Shown here in pieces: positions 22,921 to 34,602 of a DNA stretch of 64,000 nucleotides. The notes beneath the pieces were generated by a model. The model did not search any database. It saw only the letters and a list, made by a program, of their open reading frames with translations, and was not told the DNA's origin. Every line of letters begins with the position of its first letter. Positions within the stretch are counted from its first letter, which is position 1. The translations under genes and the position numbers were made by a program. This DNA is from Sarcophilus harrisii (taxonomy: Eukaryota; Chordata; Mammalia; Dasyuromorphia; Dasyuridae), in contig NC_045427.1 in the NCBI RefSeq assembly GCF_902635505.1, positions 510,773,665 to 510,837,664 of the forward strand, read 5' to 3'.

Positions 22921-23633
22921 TAACTTCTCTACTTTCATTTATGAAAGTATGAATTGATAATGGGATTGCAACTCACAGAGAGATATGGGGAGGGGAGATA
23001 CAGGGACTTTTCAATAATTTATACCTGATATACCGGATGAGAATGGGGAGTTGATGTGTGATTCCCCAGGTGAGGAGACTTCCTCTACCAATGCAGGTTT
23101 GAACTTTCTCGATAATTTAGTGTCTGTGTCTGTGAGAGTTGTTTATTACATTGACAGGTTAAGCAGCCTGGGGGTCACACAGCCAGTATAGTCAGAGGGT
23201 AGAACTCAAACTTAGGTCTTTCTGGTTTCCAGGCCAGCACCATATTTATGATATTCTACCTCTGTTAGTGGATTAATAACCACTGAATAATTATGACTGG
23301 ATACATTTCACATAAGTCTTTCAGGATTAACTGCCATAGAATGAGCCTTTCTAGGACTAGAATTTTACAAAGGGAAACATTAAAATGCCATGAGTGGCAG
23401 GCAATAATGGAAAGCCATATCTCTTTCACCCCAGAGTTACTAGCCATATTCATTCATTCAACAAGTATATATTGAAAGAATAATCAGATATGACAATAAC
23501 CCAAAGCAGGTGAAGTATCATATATCATAAATATCATAGGTATAAATTATCAGTGGTATTCATAGGAGGGAAATGATCTTTCCACCTCTGGAAATCAAGG
23601 TAGACATCATGAAGGAGATGACCATTGCATTCT

Positions 23634-23860
23634 GAGACAATTAGGTGATACAATAAAGAACAAGAGACAGGAAGATCCGAATTCAAATCCCACTTCAGAC
23701 ACTTACTTATGACCCTGGGCAATGACTGTTTGCCTCAGTGCCCTTAATTGTAAAATGCCTATAAAATAGTACCTACTTCCCAGGGTTGCTATAAAGATTA
23801 AATGAGACAATATTCATATAGCACTTAATAAAATTTCTGACACATAATAAGTATCTAATC
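23634..23860 (+). mobile_element. CORE-SINE with MIR-type tail
   Basis: 'gacaattaggtgatacaata', 'gaattcaaatccca' and 'tgaccctgggcaatgac' precede the tail 'attaaatgagacaatattca'. Confidence 0.78.
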
Positions 23861-23861
23861 C

Positions 23862-24053
23862 TCATTCCTTCCTTCCTTCCTCTCTCCCTCCCTTTTCTTC
23901 TTTCCTTCCCTCCCTTCCTTTTCTTTCCTTCCTCCCTTTCTTCTTTCCTTCCTTCCTTTCTTTCTTTACTTTCTTCTTTCCTTTCTCTTTCTTCTTTCCG
24001 TCCTTTCTTCTTTCCCTCCTTTTTTCTCTTCCTTCCTTCCTCCTATCTACCTA
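23862..24053. repeat. (CCTT)n polypyrimidine tract
   Basis: About 190 bases of almost pure C/T, mostly TTCC units with interruptions. Confidence 0.92.
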
Positions 24054-24348
24054 TATTGAAGAATATTGTATAAAAAGAAACAAATAAGTTGTCCATAGTT
24101 ATCCAATACTTTTACTGCAAGACCAATTTCCTTCCTTTTCCAGTCATGTATCATTCTAATGCTATCTTTTATACTCACTGCTTCTGTGATATTCTTTGTT
24201 TATGTTATACTATACCCTAGTCTTGCTGTCCCATGTTTCTTTCCAATCACCTACAAGTGGCTAGAAATTTTAATTCTTCTGATGCAAGTCACAGATGCCA
24301 TGTGACATAACCATTCAGTATTAGTGGAAAGAAGACTATTAATGTTAA

Positions 24349-24375
24349 ATATATATATATATATATATATATATA
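24349..24375. repeat. (AT)n microsatellite
   Basis: About 13 uninterrupted AT units. Confidence 0.9.
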
Positions 24376-24669
24376 CTGCACTTTCTGATGGTAGAATGAA
24401 TAGAGTTTTGATAGAAATGGAAAGGAGTGATAGAACAGATAGAACAGATGTAGAAATATATGAAGGCATGTTTAGGAAGTGGTGAGTAGACCAGTTAACA
24501 TAGTTAGAATTTGCTGCCAGTAAGGCCAAGGCTGTAGGCTTGAGCTGATCATAGGCCAATTATTTGGCTCAGAAGTTTCACAACTTCCTCTCCCCTAAAA
24601 ATGTGGGCTATAGATCATAAGGAGAATTAAACTGGAGAACTTGGACAATTCTGAACAGAACTATCACTA

Positions 24670-24960
24670 TTACATGAGAGGGTATTTGCAAAGCACTTTG
24701 CAAACTTTAAAGCACTTTAAATAAGTATTTATTATTACTATCATTATTATGCTATTATGGAGTCATAACACTCATCATTTATATATCATTTGACTCACAA
24801 ATGTCCTGTGGGAATGGATTATTTTTCCCATTTTATGGTTGAGAAAGCTAACACCCAAAGAAGACTAATATACTTGCCCAGGGTAACACAAGTGGTTAAC
24901 ATTAGAGCCAAGGCTTGAAACCACATCTTTTCACTTAAGTATGGTTTCCTTTCCTTCCAG
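24670..24960 (-). repeat. MIR
   Basis: Antisense order 'gcaaagcactttgcaaactttaaagc', 'cccattttatggttgagaaa', 'acttgcccagggtaacac'. Confidence 0.72.
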
Positions 24961-25224
24961 AGTATGTCAGCAACAGCATCTCCAAATAGAAAATTTAGAA
25001 CATTACTTAGTGACAGAATTTGAACAGGCACGGAAGTAAATATTTCATAAATTCCCAAGAAATATTTTGCCATTTCTTTCTATTCCTCCAGGAAAAGGAT
25101 AATAAAATCCATAAAACTCAAATTTCTTTCCTTTCATTCACACTAAACTGTTATTTTTTTCTTGAGAATATTAGCTGATCTAATTTATTCCCTTTCAATT
25201 CTACCTATTAAAATTTCACCCATC

Positions 25225-25360
25225 TTTCAAATTCTATTTCAATTCAATTCAATAAATATTATGCAACTACTATGTGCAATGCATTATACTAGGCTCTGAG
25301 AATACAAAGATTAAAAAATGACCCAGTTCTTGTCCTCAAAAGGCTTACAATTTAATAGTG
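25225..25360 (+). repeat. Interspersed-repeat head fragment
   Basis: 'ctactatgtgcaatgcattat', 'ggctctgagaatacaaagat' and 'tcctcaaaaggcttacaatt' match the beginning of the long repeat family at 10540. Confidence 0.55.
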
Positions 25361-25368
25361 ATGATAAT

Positions 25369-25564
25369 AAAAATAATAATGTTTACATATTTCTTTAAGA
25401 TTTGCAAATCTTTCAAGGTAAGTATTGTTATTATCTCTATTTTACAGATAGGAAAACAGAGGGGGATAGTGACTGAGTAACTTGCCTGGGGTCGTGAAGG
25501 AAGAATATCTGAAGGAGGATTTGAACTCAGGAAGACTCCAGGTTCAGCATTCTATCTATTGTGC
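25369..25564 (-). repeat. MIR or antisense CORE-SINE
   Basis: 'ctattttacagataggaaaac', 'taacttgcctggggtcgtga' and 'ggatttgaactcagg', ending 'ctatctattgtgcc', an antisense SINE head. Confidence 0.75.
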
Positions 25565-25654
25565 CAATGAAGGTAGAATGTGAGAGAGGTAGTTGTTGGT
25601 ACTTTCCCTTTAAGTATTCCTGGACTTATTTATCTCTGTACATATTATATTCAT

Positions 25655-25850
25655 ATATTCAGAATGTTGTTTGTCTTTCACTTTGGAAGAGGGCCATGAC
25701 ATCAGGGAGGGAATGCCATGACATGCAAGTGAATTGGATTTAAGTGAGGGAGGGCTGGGCAAGGTTACCTGCCTCATTTTCCCCTCCAGAGCTATTTGGA
25801 TCCAGTAGAAAGATATAGATCAAGATGACTGGAGATGGTCCTCCACTCCA
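25655..25850 (+). mobile_element. SINE-like repeat B ('ccatgacatcagggaggg')
   Basis: 'ttgtttgtctttcactttgg', 'gggccatgacatcagggagg', 'caagtgaattggatttaagt', 'gtagaaagatatagatcaag'. Other copies lie at 38525 (+), 28745 (-) and 48503 (-). Its first ~30 bases resemble the end of the RTE-like LINE at 55430-55470. Confidence 0.7.
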
Positions 25851-26107
25851 TAGAATAGAAGCTCTTTGAGGACAAAAACTATTTCATTTTTGTTTTTATT
25901 ACCAAATGCCTATAAAATGTACTTTACACATCTAGGGTTTTTTTGTTGTTGTTGTTGCTTTTTTTTTTTTTTAATTATGTGCTAACTTGCATTCAAAGGA
26001 GGGCTCAGGAACATTTGGGGAGAGAGAGGTCACTTTCAGCTAAGGATAATAAGGAAGATTTTCATGAAAGATGAATTTCAACAGGCAGAAATCTGAAAGA
26101 AGTACAG

Positions 26108-26270
26108 TCTAGGTGTTGGCAGCACATTGGGACTGGAGTCAGGAAGATCTGAGTTCAAATTCAGCCTCGGATACTTACTAGCTATGTGACCCTGAGCAAG
26201 TCACTTAATACTGTTTACCTCAGTTCCTCATCGGAAGGAAGAATAATATAAATGAAATAAAGCAAGGAAG
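26108..26270 (+). mobile_element. CORE-SINE, tail-truncated
   Basis: 'ggagtcaggaagatctgagt', 'actagctatgtgaccctgag' and 'caagtcacttaatactg'. The family 3' tail is missing. Confidence 0.8.
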
Positions 26271-26369
26271 GTAGGTTGGAACCACATCTGTAGCACTTTA
26301 AATGTCTGGACAAAGAGTTTGTATTTCACTTAAGCACAAATAAGGAGGCTTTTGACTAGCCAGACTTAT

Positions 26370-26530
26370 CTACCTCCCCCCTGAAACTTTCCTTGGCCCA
26401 CACATCCCTATTTCATTAGTCTCTTTTCTCTTTATTCCTGTAGTTTTTCTATCCTGTACTACTTAATTTAGTACTTAATTATATTTTATCATGTGTTTGC
26501 TAATTCATTCCTTGAGGGAGAGGCAGCATA
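26370..26530 (+). repeat. L2 fragment
   Basis: 'ctgaaactttccttggccca' followed by 'tcatgtgtttgctaattcattccttgaggg'. Confidence 0.5.
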
Positions 26531-26539
26531 TTTTATACA

Positions 26540-27150
26540 GTGACATCTCATTTGTCCCACTTGTTTTTTGAAGGGAACATCTACAAAATTGGATTTTTAG
26601 AAGACTTATCCTTAAGACCAAATTTTTCTTTAATTTTAATCATTTTGAATAAAAATTATTTTAAAATTTTGCACATATTCCCCTGTCTTTTAAAACAGAG
26701 TAAAAACTGTTTAACCTTTTCTTGATGATATAAAGGTACAATTACAAACATCAATTATTATATTTTACAATCCTGTCCTTAGTGGTTGCAATGAACAACA
26801 TCATTAGTTCCTCCCTACTATATTTTTTTGAATCCGTGTATCTGCTTTTTATAGCTATTCTGTTTCCTCCCTTTGAGCACAAGCTTGTCATTTCCTGCCA
26901 TTGTCACTATGCTCAAACCTAGAAGCCCATATCTCTACTGTAAAACTATTTCTTTTAATCTACTATGGGCTGGGAAACAAGATAACCAAATCTGTTAGAA
27001 TTTTGTGTAAAATGAGATTAATAAGGCCTTTAACAAATATTGATAGATAATATGATATTTACTGCTTGACTCTTGCATCATTTATTTTGATTGCCCAGCA
27101 ATAATGGCATCAGAGTTGTATTGATTCTAGCTACTACCAATCCCAGATCA
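26540..27150. other. Intronic sequence, nothing recognised
   Basis: AT-rich. No supported features. Confidence 0.5.
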
Positions 27151-27154
27151 AAGT

Positions 27155-27965
27155 ACAGATCTGTCCATGTCACACCACCCCCATTTTTAAAATTAAATTA
27201 ACTATTAAATCATAATTACTCCTTGTTATCTCCAAGATCAAATATAAAATTCTTTCTTTGGTTTTAAAAACTCTTCAGAACCTGACCCCTCTACCTTTCC
27301 AGTTTTCTTATACCTTATTTCACTCCATGTACCATTCAATCCAGTAACATGACCTTGCTTGAAGATCCTCAAACACAAAAGTCAATCTGTCAACTAAGCA
27401 GTTTCATTAGTTGTCCCCTCTGTTTAGAATACTCTCTCTGCTCATTTCTGCCTCCTATTTTCCCCAGCCTCCTTCAAAGCGGAGCTAAATTTCTACCTTC
27501 TGTAAGCCCCCCTTAGTCTTAATGCCTTTCTTCAAAACACTCCCAATTTACTGTCTATATCTTGTTTGTGGGGCACCTAAGTGGTTCAGTGAATAGAGCG
27601 CTGGACCTGAAATCGAGAAATCCTGAGTTCAAGGAATCCAGCCTCAGATACTTACTAGCTGTGTGACTCTGGGAAAAAAAAAAAATCATTTGCCTCAGTT
27701 TCCTCATCTGTAAAATGAGCTAGAGAAAGAAATGTCAGACCACTCCAGTATCTTTGCCAAGAAAATCCTAAATAGCATTACTAAGAGTCAGCTACGCCTG
27801 GAATAACTGAACAATAACATAGTTGCTTGCATGCTTGTACGTAGTTGCTTGCATGCTTCTCCAGACTGTGAAATATTGGAAAGCAGGGATATTTTGTTTT
27901 TCTTGTCTCCTCAGTGCTTAGTGTCTGGTATATCTTAGATACTAATAAATGCTTATTGACTGACT
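27155..27965 (+). repeat. L2 split by a CORE-SINE
   Basis: L2 body 27155-27569 ('ctgacccctctacctttcca', 'cctgtttagaatactctctc'-like, 'cttcaaagcggagctaaat') and end 27819-27965 ('agcagggatattttg', 'actaataaatgcttattgac'). The break holds the SINE at 27570-27818. A 22-bp tandem step (agttgcttgcatgctt twice) sits at 27820-27862. Confidence 0.8.
27570..27818 (+). mobile_element. CORE-SINE (MAR1-like) inserted in L2
   Basis: 'gggcacctaagtggttcagt', 'tactagctgtgtgactctgg', an A-rich expansion at about 27677, 'atgagctagagaaagaaatg' and the tail 'tttgccaagaaaatcctaaa'. Confidence 0.87.
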
Positions 27966-28429
27966 ACTTCATTTTTACTGAGGCTCAGAAAGATTAAAAG
28001 CATTGAGCCAAACTCATATAGATAGGGGTGTTTTTATTTCTTTTTTTGTTCTTTCTCATATTCTGGAGAACTGAGGTTACCTGATAAGTTACTTCTGAAT
28101 AAGTGAGGCATCCCAGTACCCTGAATGGTGCCAAATGTAGTGTGGCACTACCTCTATTAATACAGACTTAATTGATTGATCCTTCCTTCCTTCCTTCAGG
28201 AAGAATTCCATGTAAATAGTCATGCCGGGCTTATGTTTGCTATTTTCTTTTTATTCTCTAACTCCTACAGCTGCTCTCTGGAGGCCCACTAAGGGATTAG
28301 AATACTGTTTGCCAACCTCTTCATCAACAGATTGAATCTTTGCAGGAGAAGGCAGTCTTGATTAAACAGTCCATCTCAGCTGTGACTAGGATATTGTACT
28401 GTCTTTCTTTATGAACCATTCTAGACTTT

Positions 28430-28738
28430 AGAAGCTCTTGCTGTTATTATGCATTTCCTTTATTCCTCCTATGCATGGAATTCTCTGCTTTCTCATCTCT
28501 GCCTCTTGGCTTCTGTGGCTTCTTTCAAGCCCCAAGCTTCCTTCAAAGGAAGCCTCTCCCTTTTCCCCTTAATGCTAATGCCTTCCCTTTATTAATTACT
28601 CCCAATTTAGCATGCACATATCTTGTTTGTACATAGTTGTTTACCTGTTGTTTCTTGCATTAGACTAAAGTTCCCTGTGAGCAGGGTGCTTAGCACAGTA
28701 CCATGGTAGGCACTTAATAAATGGTTATTGACTGACTA
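28430..28738 (+). repeat. L2 3' end
   Basis: 'aagcttccttcaaaggaagc', 'tttgtacatagttgtttacc', 'taggcacttaataaatggtt', ending 'attgactgacta'. Confidence 0.82.
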
Positions 28739-28744
28739 CATTTT

Positions 28745-28872
28745 AAAACTTGGGGTAAGGCTGATGACTTTGTGTAGCTGTCTCAATTAAAACCAACTCA
28801 CACACAAGCCAAGACATCACCCTCACAATGTCATTGGTCTTCTTGGAGAACAAAGGACAAACAACAAAAACT
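28745..28872 (-). mobile_element. SINE-like repeat B, antisense
   Basis: 'caagccaagacatcaccctc' and 'atgtcattggtcttcttgga' to 'acaaaggacaaacaac' is the reverse complement of the repeat at 25655. Confidence 0.7.
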
Positions 28873-29069
28873 AAGGTACCAAAGAATTGCAACAAAATCA
28901 GATCAATAAGGAAGAAATGGGCACTTTCTTAGTCTACCATGTGTTTTCCTCAAATGTTTCCTCCAAGGATTTCCAGCTAGATTTTCTCTTCTCTTGACAC
29001 TGAAACCTTTCATTTTTCTTCTGTTTAGTTTTGGAAAAGAACAACCAAAAACCAATATGGAAGCCTAAA

Positions 29070-29430
29070 CTGCTAGAGTTGGAAAAGCTCTTACAGAAAT
29101 ATCTTGCTCAAAATACTCATAAATAAATGAGAAAAATGAATTCCATAAAGGGGAAGTGATTTGTCTAAGATCACTTAGCTAATGGGAATCAGGGTTTGAA
29201 TGGACTCAACTCAGATAACCTCAAATCTCAGTCTCATATTTGTTCCATTCTATCACCCTGCCTCCCTTCCTTGTTCAGTTAAGTGTTGCTGAATACTATG
29301 TATTTTAGATTTTAGAGGGAGGAAGGATGTTGGAAATCAACTATTCCCAACTTAATTTTCTAGATAAGGAAACTGAGACCCTCAGAAGTATGATGAATTG
29401 AATAAAGTCACAAGGATCAGGATTTCCAGG
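29070..29430 (-). repeat. Two MIR fragments
   Basis: 29070-29260 ('ctagagttggaaaagctctt', 'gatttgtctaagatcactta', 'gggtttgaatgg') and 29300-29430 ('agataaggaaactgagaccc'). Confidence 0.68.
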
Positions 29431-29597
29431 AATCCCTTATAATAGTAAAGACTATGAAAGAAAAATCCTTGGAACCAATCTGACAGTCTATGTATGTGTC
29501 CTCTGGACCAAGTTTCCCGACTTCTCATTCTATCAGAATTGCTTAATTCTTAATTGATCAAGAAATATTTATTAAGTTCCTCCTATGTACCAAACAA

Positions 29598-29789
29598 GGG
29601 CTGCTGGGTGATACAACTCTTTGTGAGTTCAGAAATAACCTGGGCAAGTCACTTAACCCTATTTGCCTCAGTTTCCCCATCTGTAAAATGAGCCAGAGAA
29701 GGAAATGGTAAACTACTCCAGTAACTCTGCCAAGAAAATCCCAAATGGAGTCACAGGGAGTTGAGCACAACTGAAGCAACTGAACAAAA
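29598..29789 (+). mobile_element. CORE-SINE (MAR1-like), internally deleted
   Basis: The head 'gggctgctgggtgatacaac' joins the core 'cctgggcaagtcacttaacc' with most of the box-B region missing. The tail 'gccaagaaaatcccaaatgg' is intact. It interrupts a 'tcctatgtaccaaaca/ctagacactgtgctgagcac' repeat head. Confidence 0.82.
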
Positions 29790-29919
29790 TATACTAGACA
29801 CTGTGCTGAGCACTGGGACTACAAAAAAAAGGCAAAGAAAGGAAGAAGGAACTTCCTGTTCCAAGGACTTCACAGTCTAATGGGAGGAGAAAACCTGTTA
29901 TTGAACCTAAGCTGAGAGG

Positions 29920-30120
29920 CAGCAGGGAATTACGGTTGAAGAACTGGTCTCAGATCCAGGAAGTCCCACCTCTGACACATTCTGACTACTCAGCAGCTCT
30001 TGGAAAGGTACCAGACAGTCTTCTGAGACTATAATTTGCAGAGAAGGTGTTAATCTGTAGGTATAAAGGAAGTTCCCCATTTAAAGTGCCCTCTGTCATG
30101 AATTTACAGGCCTAGGGGGG
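29920..30120 (+). mobile_element. SINE with 'gactataatttgcagagaag' 3' end
   Basis: 'gaggcagcagggaattacgg', 'ctcagatccaggaagtccca' and 'gactataatttgcagagaag'. Same type as 21875 and 9395. Confidence 0.6.
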
Positions 30121-30239
30121 GGAAAAGCTACTCTATTTCATAGGAAAACATTTTGTAATTCTGGAAGCATTCTATAAATGAGTCATCATTATTATTGTCT
30201 AGACTTCTTGCTCAAATTTAATATCTTTTACTTTGAATC

Positions 30240-30800
30240 AAGATGATGTAGGTGTGTGTCATTCCCCATCTCACTGCACACACCCCCACATCCCCACCTC
30301 CATAACAAAACCAATTACAGGCCCTACAAAATGGCACAGAAAGGAGAAAGGCAGCACACTGGGCCACAAGTTTGATGGTGGATTCTCCAAGCCCCTCGCT
30401 TAGGTTTTTGCAGCCAGCCAGTGAGTACAGTTTTGCATTGGCTTTTCTGCCACTGGCTCAGTCCAGGGAAAGTTTGCCAGAAGTCTTCTGCCCTCTTTGT
30501 GACTATGACCACCAGAGAACAAAGAGCCTCTGGCCTAAGGTCATAGCTCACATTCCTTCTTCCTAGTGCTCCTCTGGCAGACTCTTAGACCCTAAAGACT
30601 CTGGGCCATGTTTTCCTGGAACTAGGGTACTTGCAGATTTCTCCCTGCCTCAGCTAACTTTCCTCAGTTCTACCTTGGGTCGACTTAAACAAATGGTACC
30701 TGCCAGGCTTCTCCAATTCAATTGGCTTTATCCCACCTTGACACACTCCTTTCTATCACTGGCAATGATACTGTCACCATCATCACCATGATATTGTAGA
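30240..30800. other. Unique-looking, less AT-rich intronic stretch
   Basis: There is no recognisable repeat. Overlapping 60-75-codon frames on both strands show no domain-like pattern. A nuclear-receptor half site (TAAGGTCA, about 30536-30543) is present but isolated. Confidence 0.45.
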
Positions 30801-30804
30801 GGAA

Positions 30805-31040
30805 AGGACACATCTGTGTGATTTTGAGCAAATCCCTTAATTCCTCAGTTTCCTCATGTCTAAGATAAAGGGTTGAGCTAAAAATAATCTGAGGTTTCAT
30901 CTAGTTTTAGATCAATGATCCTCTGGGCAAAAAAAAATCACTTCTTCTTTCCAGGCCTTAGTTTCCCTATCTGTAAAAAATAGGACTTGATCTAAATGGC
31001 CTTTAAGGTCCCTTCTAGGATCTGACATTCTAAGATGATC
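30805..31040 (+). repeat. Two MIR fragments in tandem
   Basis: 'gattttgagcaaatccctta' with 'cctcagtttcctcatgtcta', then 'ccaggccttagtttccctat' with 'gtcccttctaggatctgaca'. Confidence 0.72.
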
Positions 31041-31090
31041 ATCATAGCAGTCAATTTTTATATAACGTTTTAAACTTTCCAAAACATTTT

Positions 31091-31137
31091 ACACATACAC
31101 ACACACATATAAAATTTATATATTTATATAAATATGC

Positions 31138-31176
<39 letters not shown>
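31091..31176. repeat. (AC)n/(AT)n compound microsatellite
   Basis: A short AC run followed by AT-rich units and about 17 uninterrupted AT units at 31141-31175. Confidence 0.9.
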
Positions 31177-31177
<1 letters not shown>

Positions 31178-31390
31178 CTCACTTGATCCTCACTTGAACC
31201 ACAATAACAGATTTAGTCTAGTCAGGAAATTGTGAGTTATATACTTCAACTTCTATTATCATCATTTTAAAGATGAGAAAATGAAGGCTCAGTGACTTGC
31301 TTATGGTCCCATAGCTAATAATTGTCTGAATGAGGAGGAACAGGTTCAAATCCCATCTCCAAGTCTAGTGCTCCAGTGCTTTTTCTCAGA
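31178..31390 (-). repeat. MIR with an internal short insertion
   Basis: 'atctcacttgatcctcactt' and 'catcattttaaagatgagaa...gtgacttgcttatggtccca' frame an unrelated segment at about 31200-31250. Part of that segment matches 32441-32468. Confidence 0.65.
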
Positions 31391-31399
31391 GTCATCTCT

Positions 31400-32130
31400 A
31401 TGACACCGCCACACACACGTGGGCCTGTGGGAAGCTTCAAGTCACCTTAATTTCCCTTTATTTCCACTTTTGTATGAAGCATCCTGGCATTTCTCAGATG
31501 CTATGGAGACTCTGTAGTCCCAGAGATAACATAGAGGTTTTTCAAAGTTCATCAGCTGCAACACTTAAAATATTTGCATTCCAAACTCTCAAATCGTAAC
31601 CAAATCCCAGACAAGACAAGTTGCTGAGGAACACCATTACTCATTAAAATGAAGCTTCTGCAAAGAGTGAGAGGCTCTAAATGAGTCTGGAGTGGGTTTT
31701 TTTTCAGTGCATAAATGCATTCTCTACTTCCAATAAATACATTAAAAAGATAAACTACCCAAGAGAAGAAAAGAGGCAACTACACAGGAACAATCAACCA
31801 CCCTGTGCAGAGCTCTGTGCATCCAGGGAGGAACAAAGTCAAGAGAAGACATGGCTCCTTGCCTCGTGGAGCTTATACTTACATACTTAAATGTGGTTTT
31901 CACAAAGACTTCCAAGGACGACCACTTTCTGGGGCCATTTCAGAGGAGATTCAAGCTTCCGGAAGATGATTGAACAGTATGACTTTGAAGTTATTTTACT
32001 CTGAGAATCTACAATTCTCTGGCTGAACAGGAAAATTGGATTCCACCCTCAAAGCCAAGCTGGGCTTTGATAGGCCAGTGGCACTTCCTGAACATATTCA
32101 ATCAACTACCCGTTAGACATTGACTTCCAC
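31400..32130. other. Intronic sequence, little recognised
   Basis: Mostly unique. A short repeat-like piece 'gctccttgcctcgtggagcttatactt' occurs near 31853. Confidence 0.45.
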
Positions 32131-32186
32131 CATTAGAATATGAACTTTTGGAAAAGGGGGACTGTCTTGTTTGTATCACTAGGCTT

Positions 32187-32457
32187 AGCCTCCGGCAGTT
32201 AAGTGGTACCATGGATAGAGCCCTAGATTGGGAATCAGGAAAAATCCTCTTGAGTTCAAATCTGGCCCCAGATGCTTGCTAGTTGTGTGACCCTAGGCAA
32301 GTCTCTTAAGCCTGTTTGCCTCAGTTTCTCCTCTGGAAAATGATCTGGAAAAAGGAAATAGCAAACCATCCCAATAGCTCTGCCAAAAAAACCTCCAAAT
32401 GGTTTCATCGAGAGTCAAATACAACTCAACAACCACCATAATAACAGGCTTAGTCTA
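32187..32457 (+). mobile_element. CORE-SINE (MAR1-like)
   Basis: 'ggcagttaagtggtaccatg', 'gagttcaaatctggccccag', 'tgaccctaggcaagtctctt', tail 'gccaaaaaaacctccaaatg'. Aggcttag occurs on both sides (about 32183-32190 and 32446-32453) and may be the target duplication. Confidence 0.85.
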
Positions 32458-32703
32458 GTCAGGAAATTTTAACCTCTTAGAGTTGGAAGGAACTTGTGAG
32501 GTCATGTAGTTTAGTGTCTTTCCTACAGCATGGATTTCCTTTATAATATTACCAGTTTATGGTCATCTTTGAGGGCCTTTGTGGTGAGAACAGCATTTGA
32601 GTACATGTGTATAAGCTTTATGAAGAACACAATGCTTACACAGAATAAATATTTAATAAATGCTTTCTTGTATCTACATATCTAAATCTATCCATCTCTC
32701 TAG

Positions 32704-32870
32704 ACCAGGGAAATCTTTTTTGTATTGTGGACCCCTCTGACAATCAGATGAAGCTATGAATCCCTTGTCAGATTGCTTTTATATATAGTATAGGATTGCA
32801 AAGAAAATACCAATTATGTTGAAATATATTAATCAAAAATGTTAAGATTTATTATCCAGATAATTTTCCT
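32704..32870 (+). mobile_element. Ancient interspersed element, copy 2
   Basis: 'accagggaaatcttttttgt', 'ggacccctctgacaatcaga' and 'ttgaaatatattaatcaaaa'. Same family as 19404. Confidence 0.5.
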
Positions 32871-33109
32871 TCCCACAAAAAATTCTAACAAACATTTTGG
32901 TTTTTTCAATCTCCCCCAACACTTTCTTCTGTGCTTCCAGATTCTTGGAATGAATGAGTTTTAGGGAGGTCAATTTGGAAGTTGCATTTATCCTTTCAGA
33001 TTATTAGGGGGTTAGGTAGGCATGAGACTGATTCATTATCTCATTTACCTTCTTAACAGTCCTGGGAGTCACAAGAGTGATGGGCCATAAGGCACAGTAA
33101 GTCAGGATT

Positions 33110-33260
33110 TAGGAAAAACCAAGATCTGGAGTGTGGCCAGTGAAGTGAACTAAATTTACCTTTCTGGGCTTCCTTTTCCTCATCTGAAAAATAAAGAGGA
33201 TTAGACTACCTGATCTCTAGGGTCCCGTCCAGCTTTAAATATATCATTCTGTGATCTTAT
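33110..33260 (+). repeat. MIR 3' part
   Basis: 'cttccttttcctcatctgaa', 'agaggattagactacctgat', 'gggtcccgtccagctttaaa'. Confidence 0.7.
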
Positions 33261-33417
33261 GGCCTACACTGGGTCAAGTCCAGGGAGACAACTCAGACAG
33301 GAAGCACTGAACTAGTCTCAAAGGCAGATAGAGGCATTAACAAGCAGAGGCAATAAGGAAAAGCTCAAAGCCCAAAGCTGCAGCTATTTCATCTCTGCCT
33401 TATTTTATTGCTAGCTC

Positions 33418-33508
33418 TACAGAATATCCCAAAAGTCTTAGTGAAGATTTAAGCTTTTAAGAGTTTTAATTGCTTAAAGCTCCATTAAGAATTTGGGAAC
33501 TTCATGTA
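33418..33508. mobile_element. Mariner-type MITE, degenerate copy
   Basis: 'atatcccaaaagtcttagtg' on the left and 'attaagaatttgggaactt' on the right form diverged inverted ends, flanked by TA. Confidence 0.6.
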
Positions 33509-33819
33509 TAAAAAGCAATACAGTCACATGAATACATATATGTGAATGCCCCAAGGTTGCACTGGCAAATAATTAAAAACCAGCTTTCTAGAAAAGAAAA
33601 TATGTTCAGAGGACACTTTTAAATTTAATTTATATTAAATTATTATATTATATTAAATAGCATTTTTTTCCTTCACTGTTTTAAGTCTAGAGACTTGGCA
33701 AAACAATGAATCAAGTCCTGGTTTGTAATGTTTCCTGATTTTCAAAGTATGAATACTCATACAGACAACTTAACAATCAGCTTTCATTTATTGGTAAGAG
33801 CACACTTCTGAGTAATAGG

Positions 33820-33990
33820 GAAATGAATTGGACATTTGGTATACTTGAGTTCTGGCTTTAAGAAGTATCAAAGCAAGAACTTAAGACACTATTTTGTAAA
33901 TTAAGGATACTTAAGCTTTTCCTACTCACCTCACAGGACCATTGTGAGGTTCAAATGAGATGATGGGTATAAAAGTAATGTGAAAACTAC
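33820..33990 (+). repeat. MIR 3' part
   Basis: 'cacctcacaggaccattgtg' and 'aggttcaaatgagatgatgg'. Confidence 0.6.
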
Positions 33991-34019
33991 ACAAGATTAC
34001 ATAAGTATATCCATGTTGA

Positions 34020-34200
34020 TCATGAGATCATAGACTTAGAGGTGGGACCTCAGGACCTCAGGAGCTATCTATTCCTGTCCCCTATTTTATAGATAAGGAA
34101 ACTGAGGCCCAGGAAGATTAAGTGACTTGGCTAAAGAAATGAATATCAGAAGCAATATTTAAACCCAGGTCTTACTGATCTGAATACAGAACATATTTTC
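34020..34200 (-). repeat. MIR
   Basis: 'cttagaggtgggacctcagg', 'tagataaggaaactgaggcc', 'taagtgacttggctaaagaa'. Confidence 0.78.
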
Positions 34201-34602
34201 TCTCCAGAATCTGCCTTGTACAGAACCTAAATGTGGCTTATAATCATATCCTTAGTGTCCAGAGAGAGGATATACTTAAATTGATAATTTATGGAACCCT
34301 AGGAAACTCTGCAGTACTTCAGTAATTTTCACAAGAGAATCACATGCCCTTTTCCACTAGCAGAGAACTTTGGCAAGTTCTTTTTATTGTAGGAAGATGC
34401 TTTTTTTCATAATTGTAAAAGGATATTTTTTCATAATTGTAAAAATAGGACTGACAATATTTAGATGTTGAGATAGCTATGAACCAAGATTTAAAGAGAA
34501 ATGTTAACCATGTTAGAACTACAAAATAAAATGAAAGAATAGTAATATGCTAAAAAACCAGAAGGAATCTTTTTGTTTGTTTTTCTATCATCAGTTTTAT
34601 TT

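Noticed and set aside
27820-27862. 22-bp tandem duplication (agttgcttgcatgctt) as a regulatory repeat
   Set aside because: It lies within the L2 sequence right after a SINE insertion and is most simply a small local duplication.
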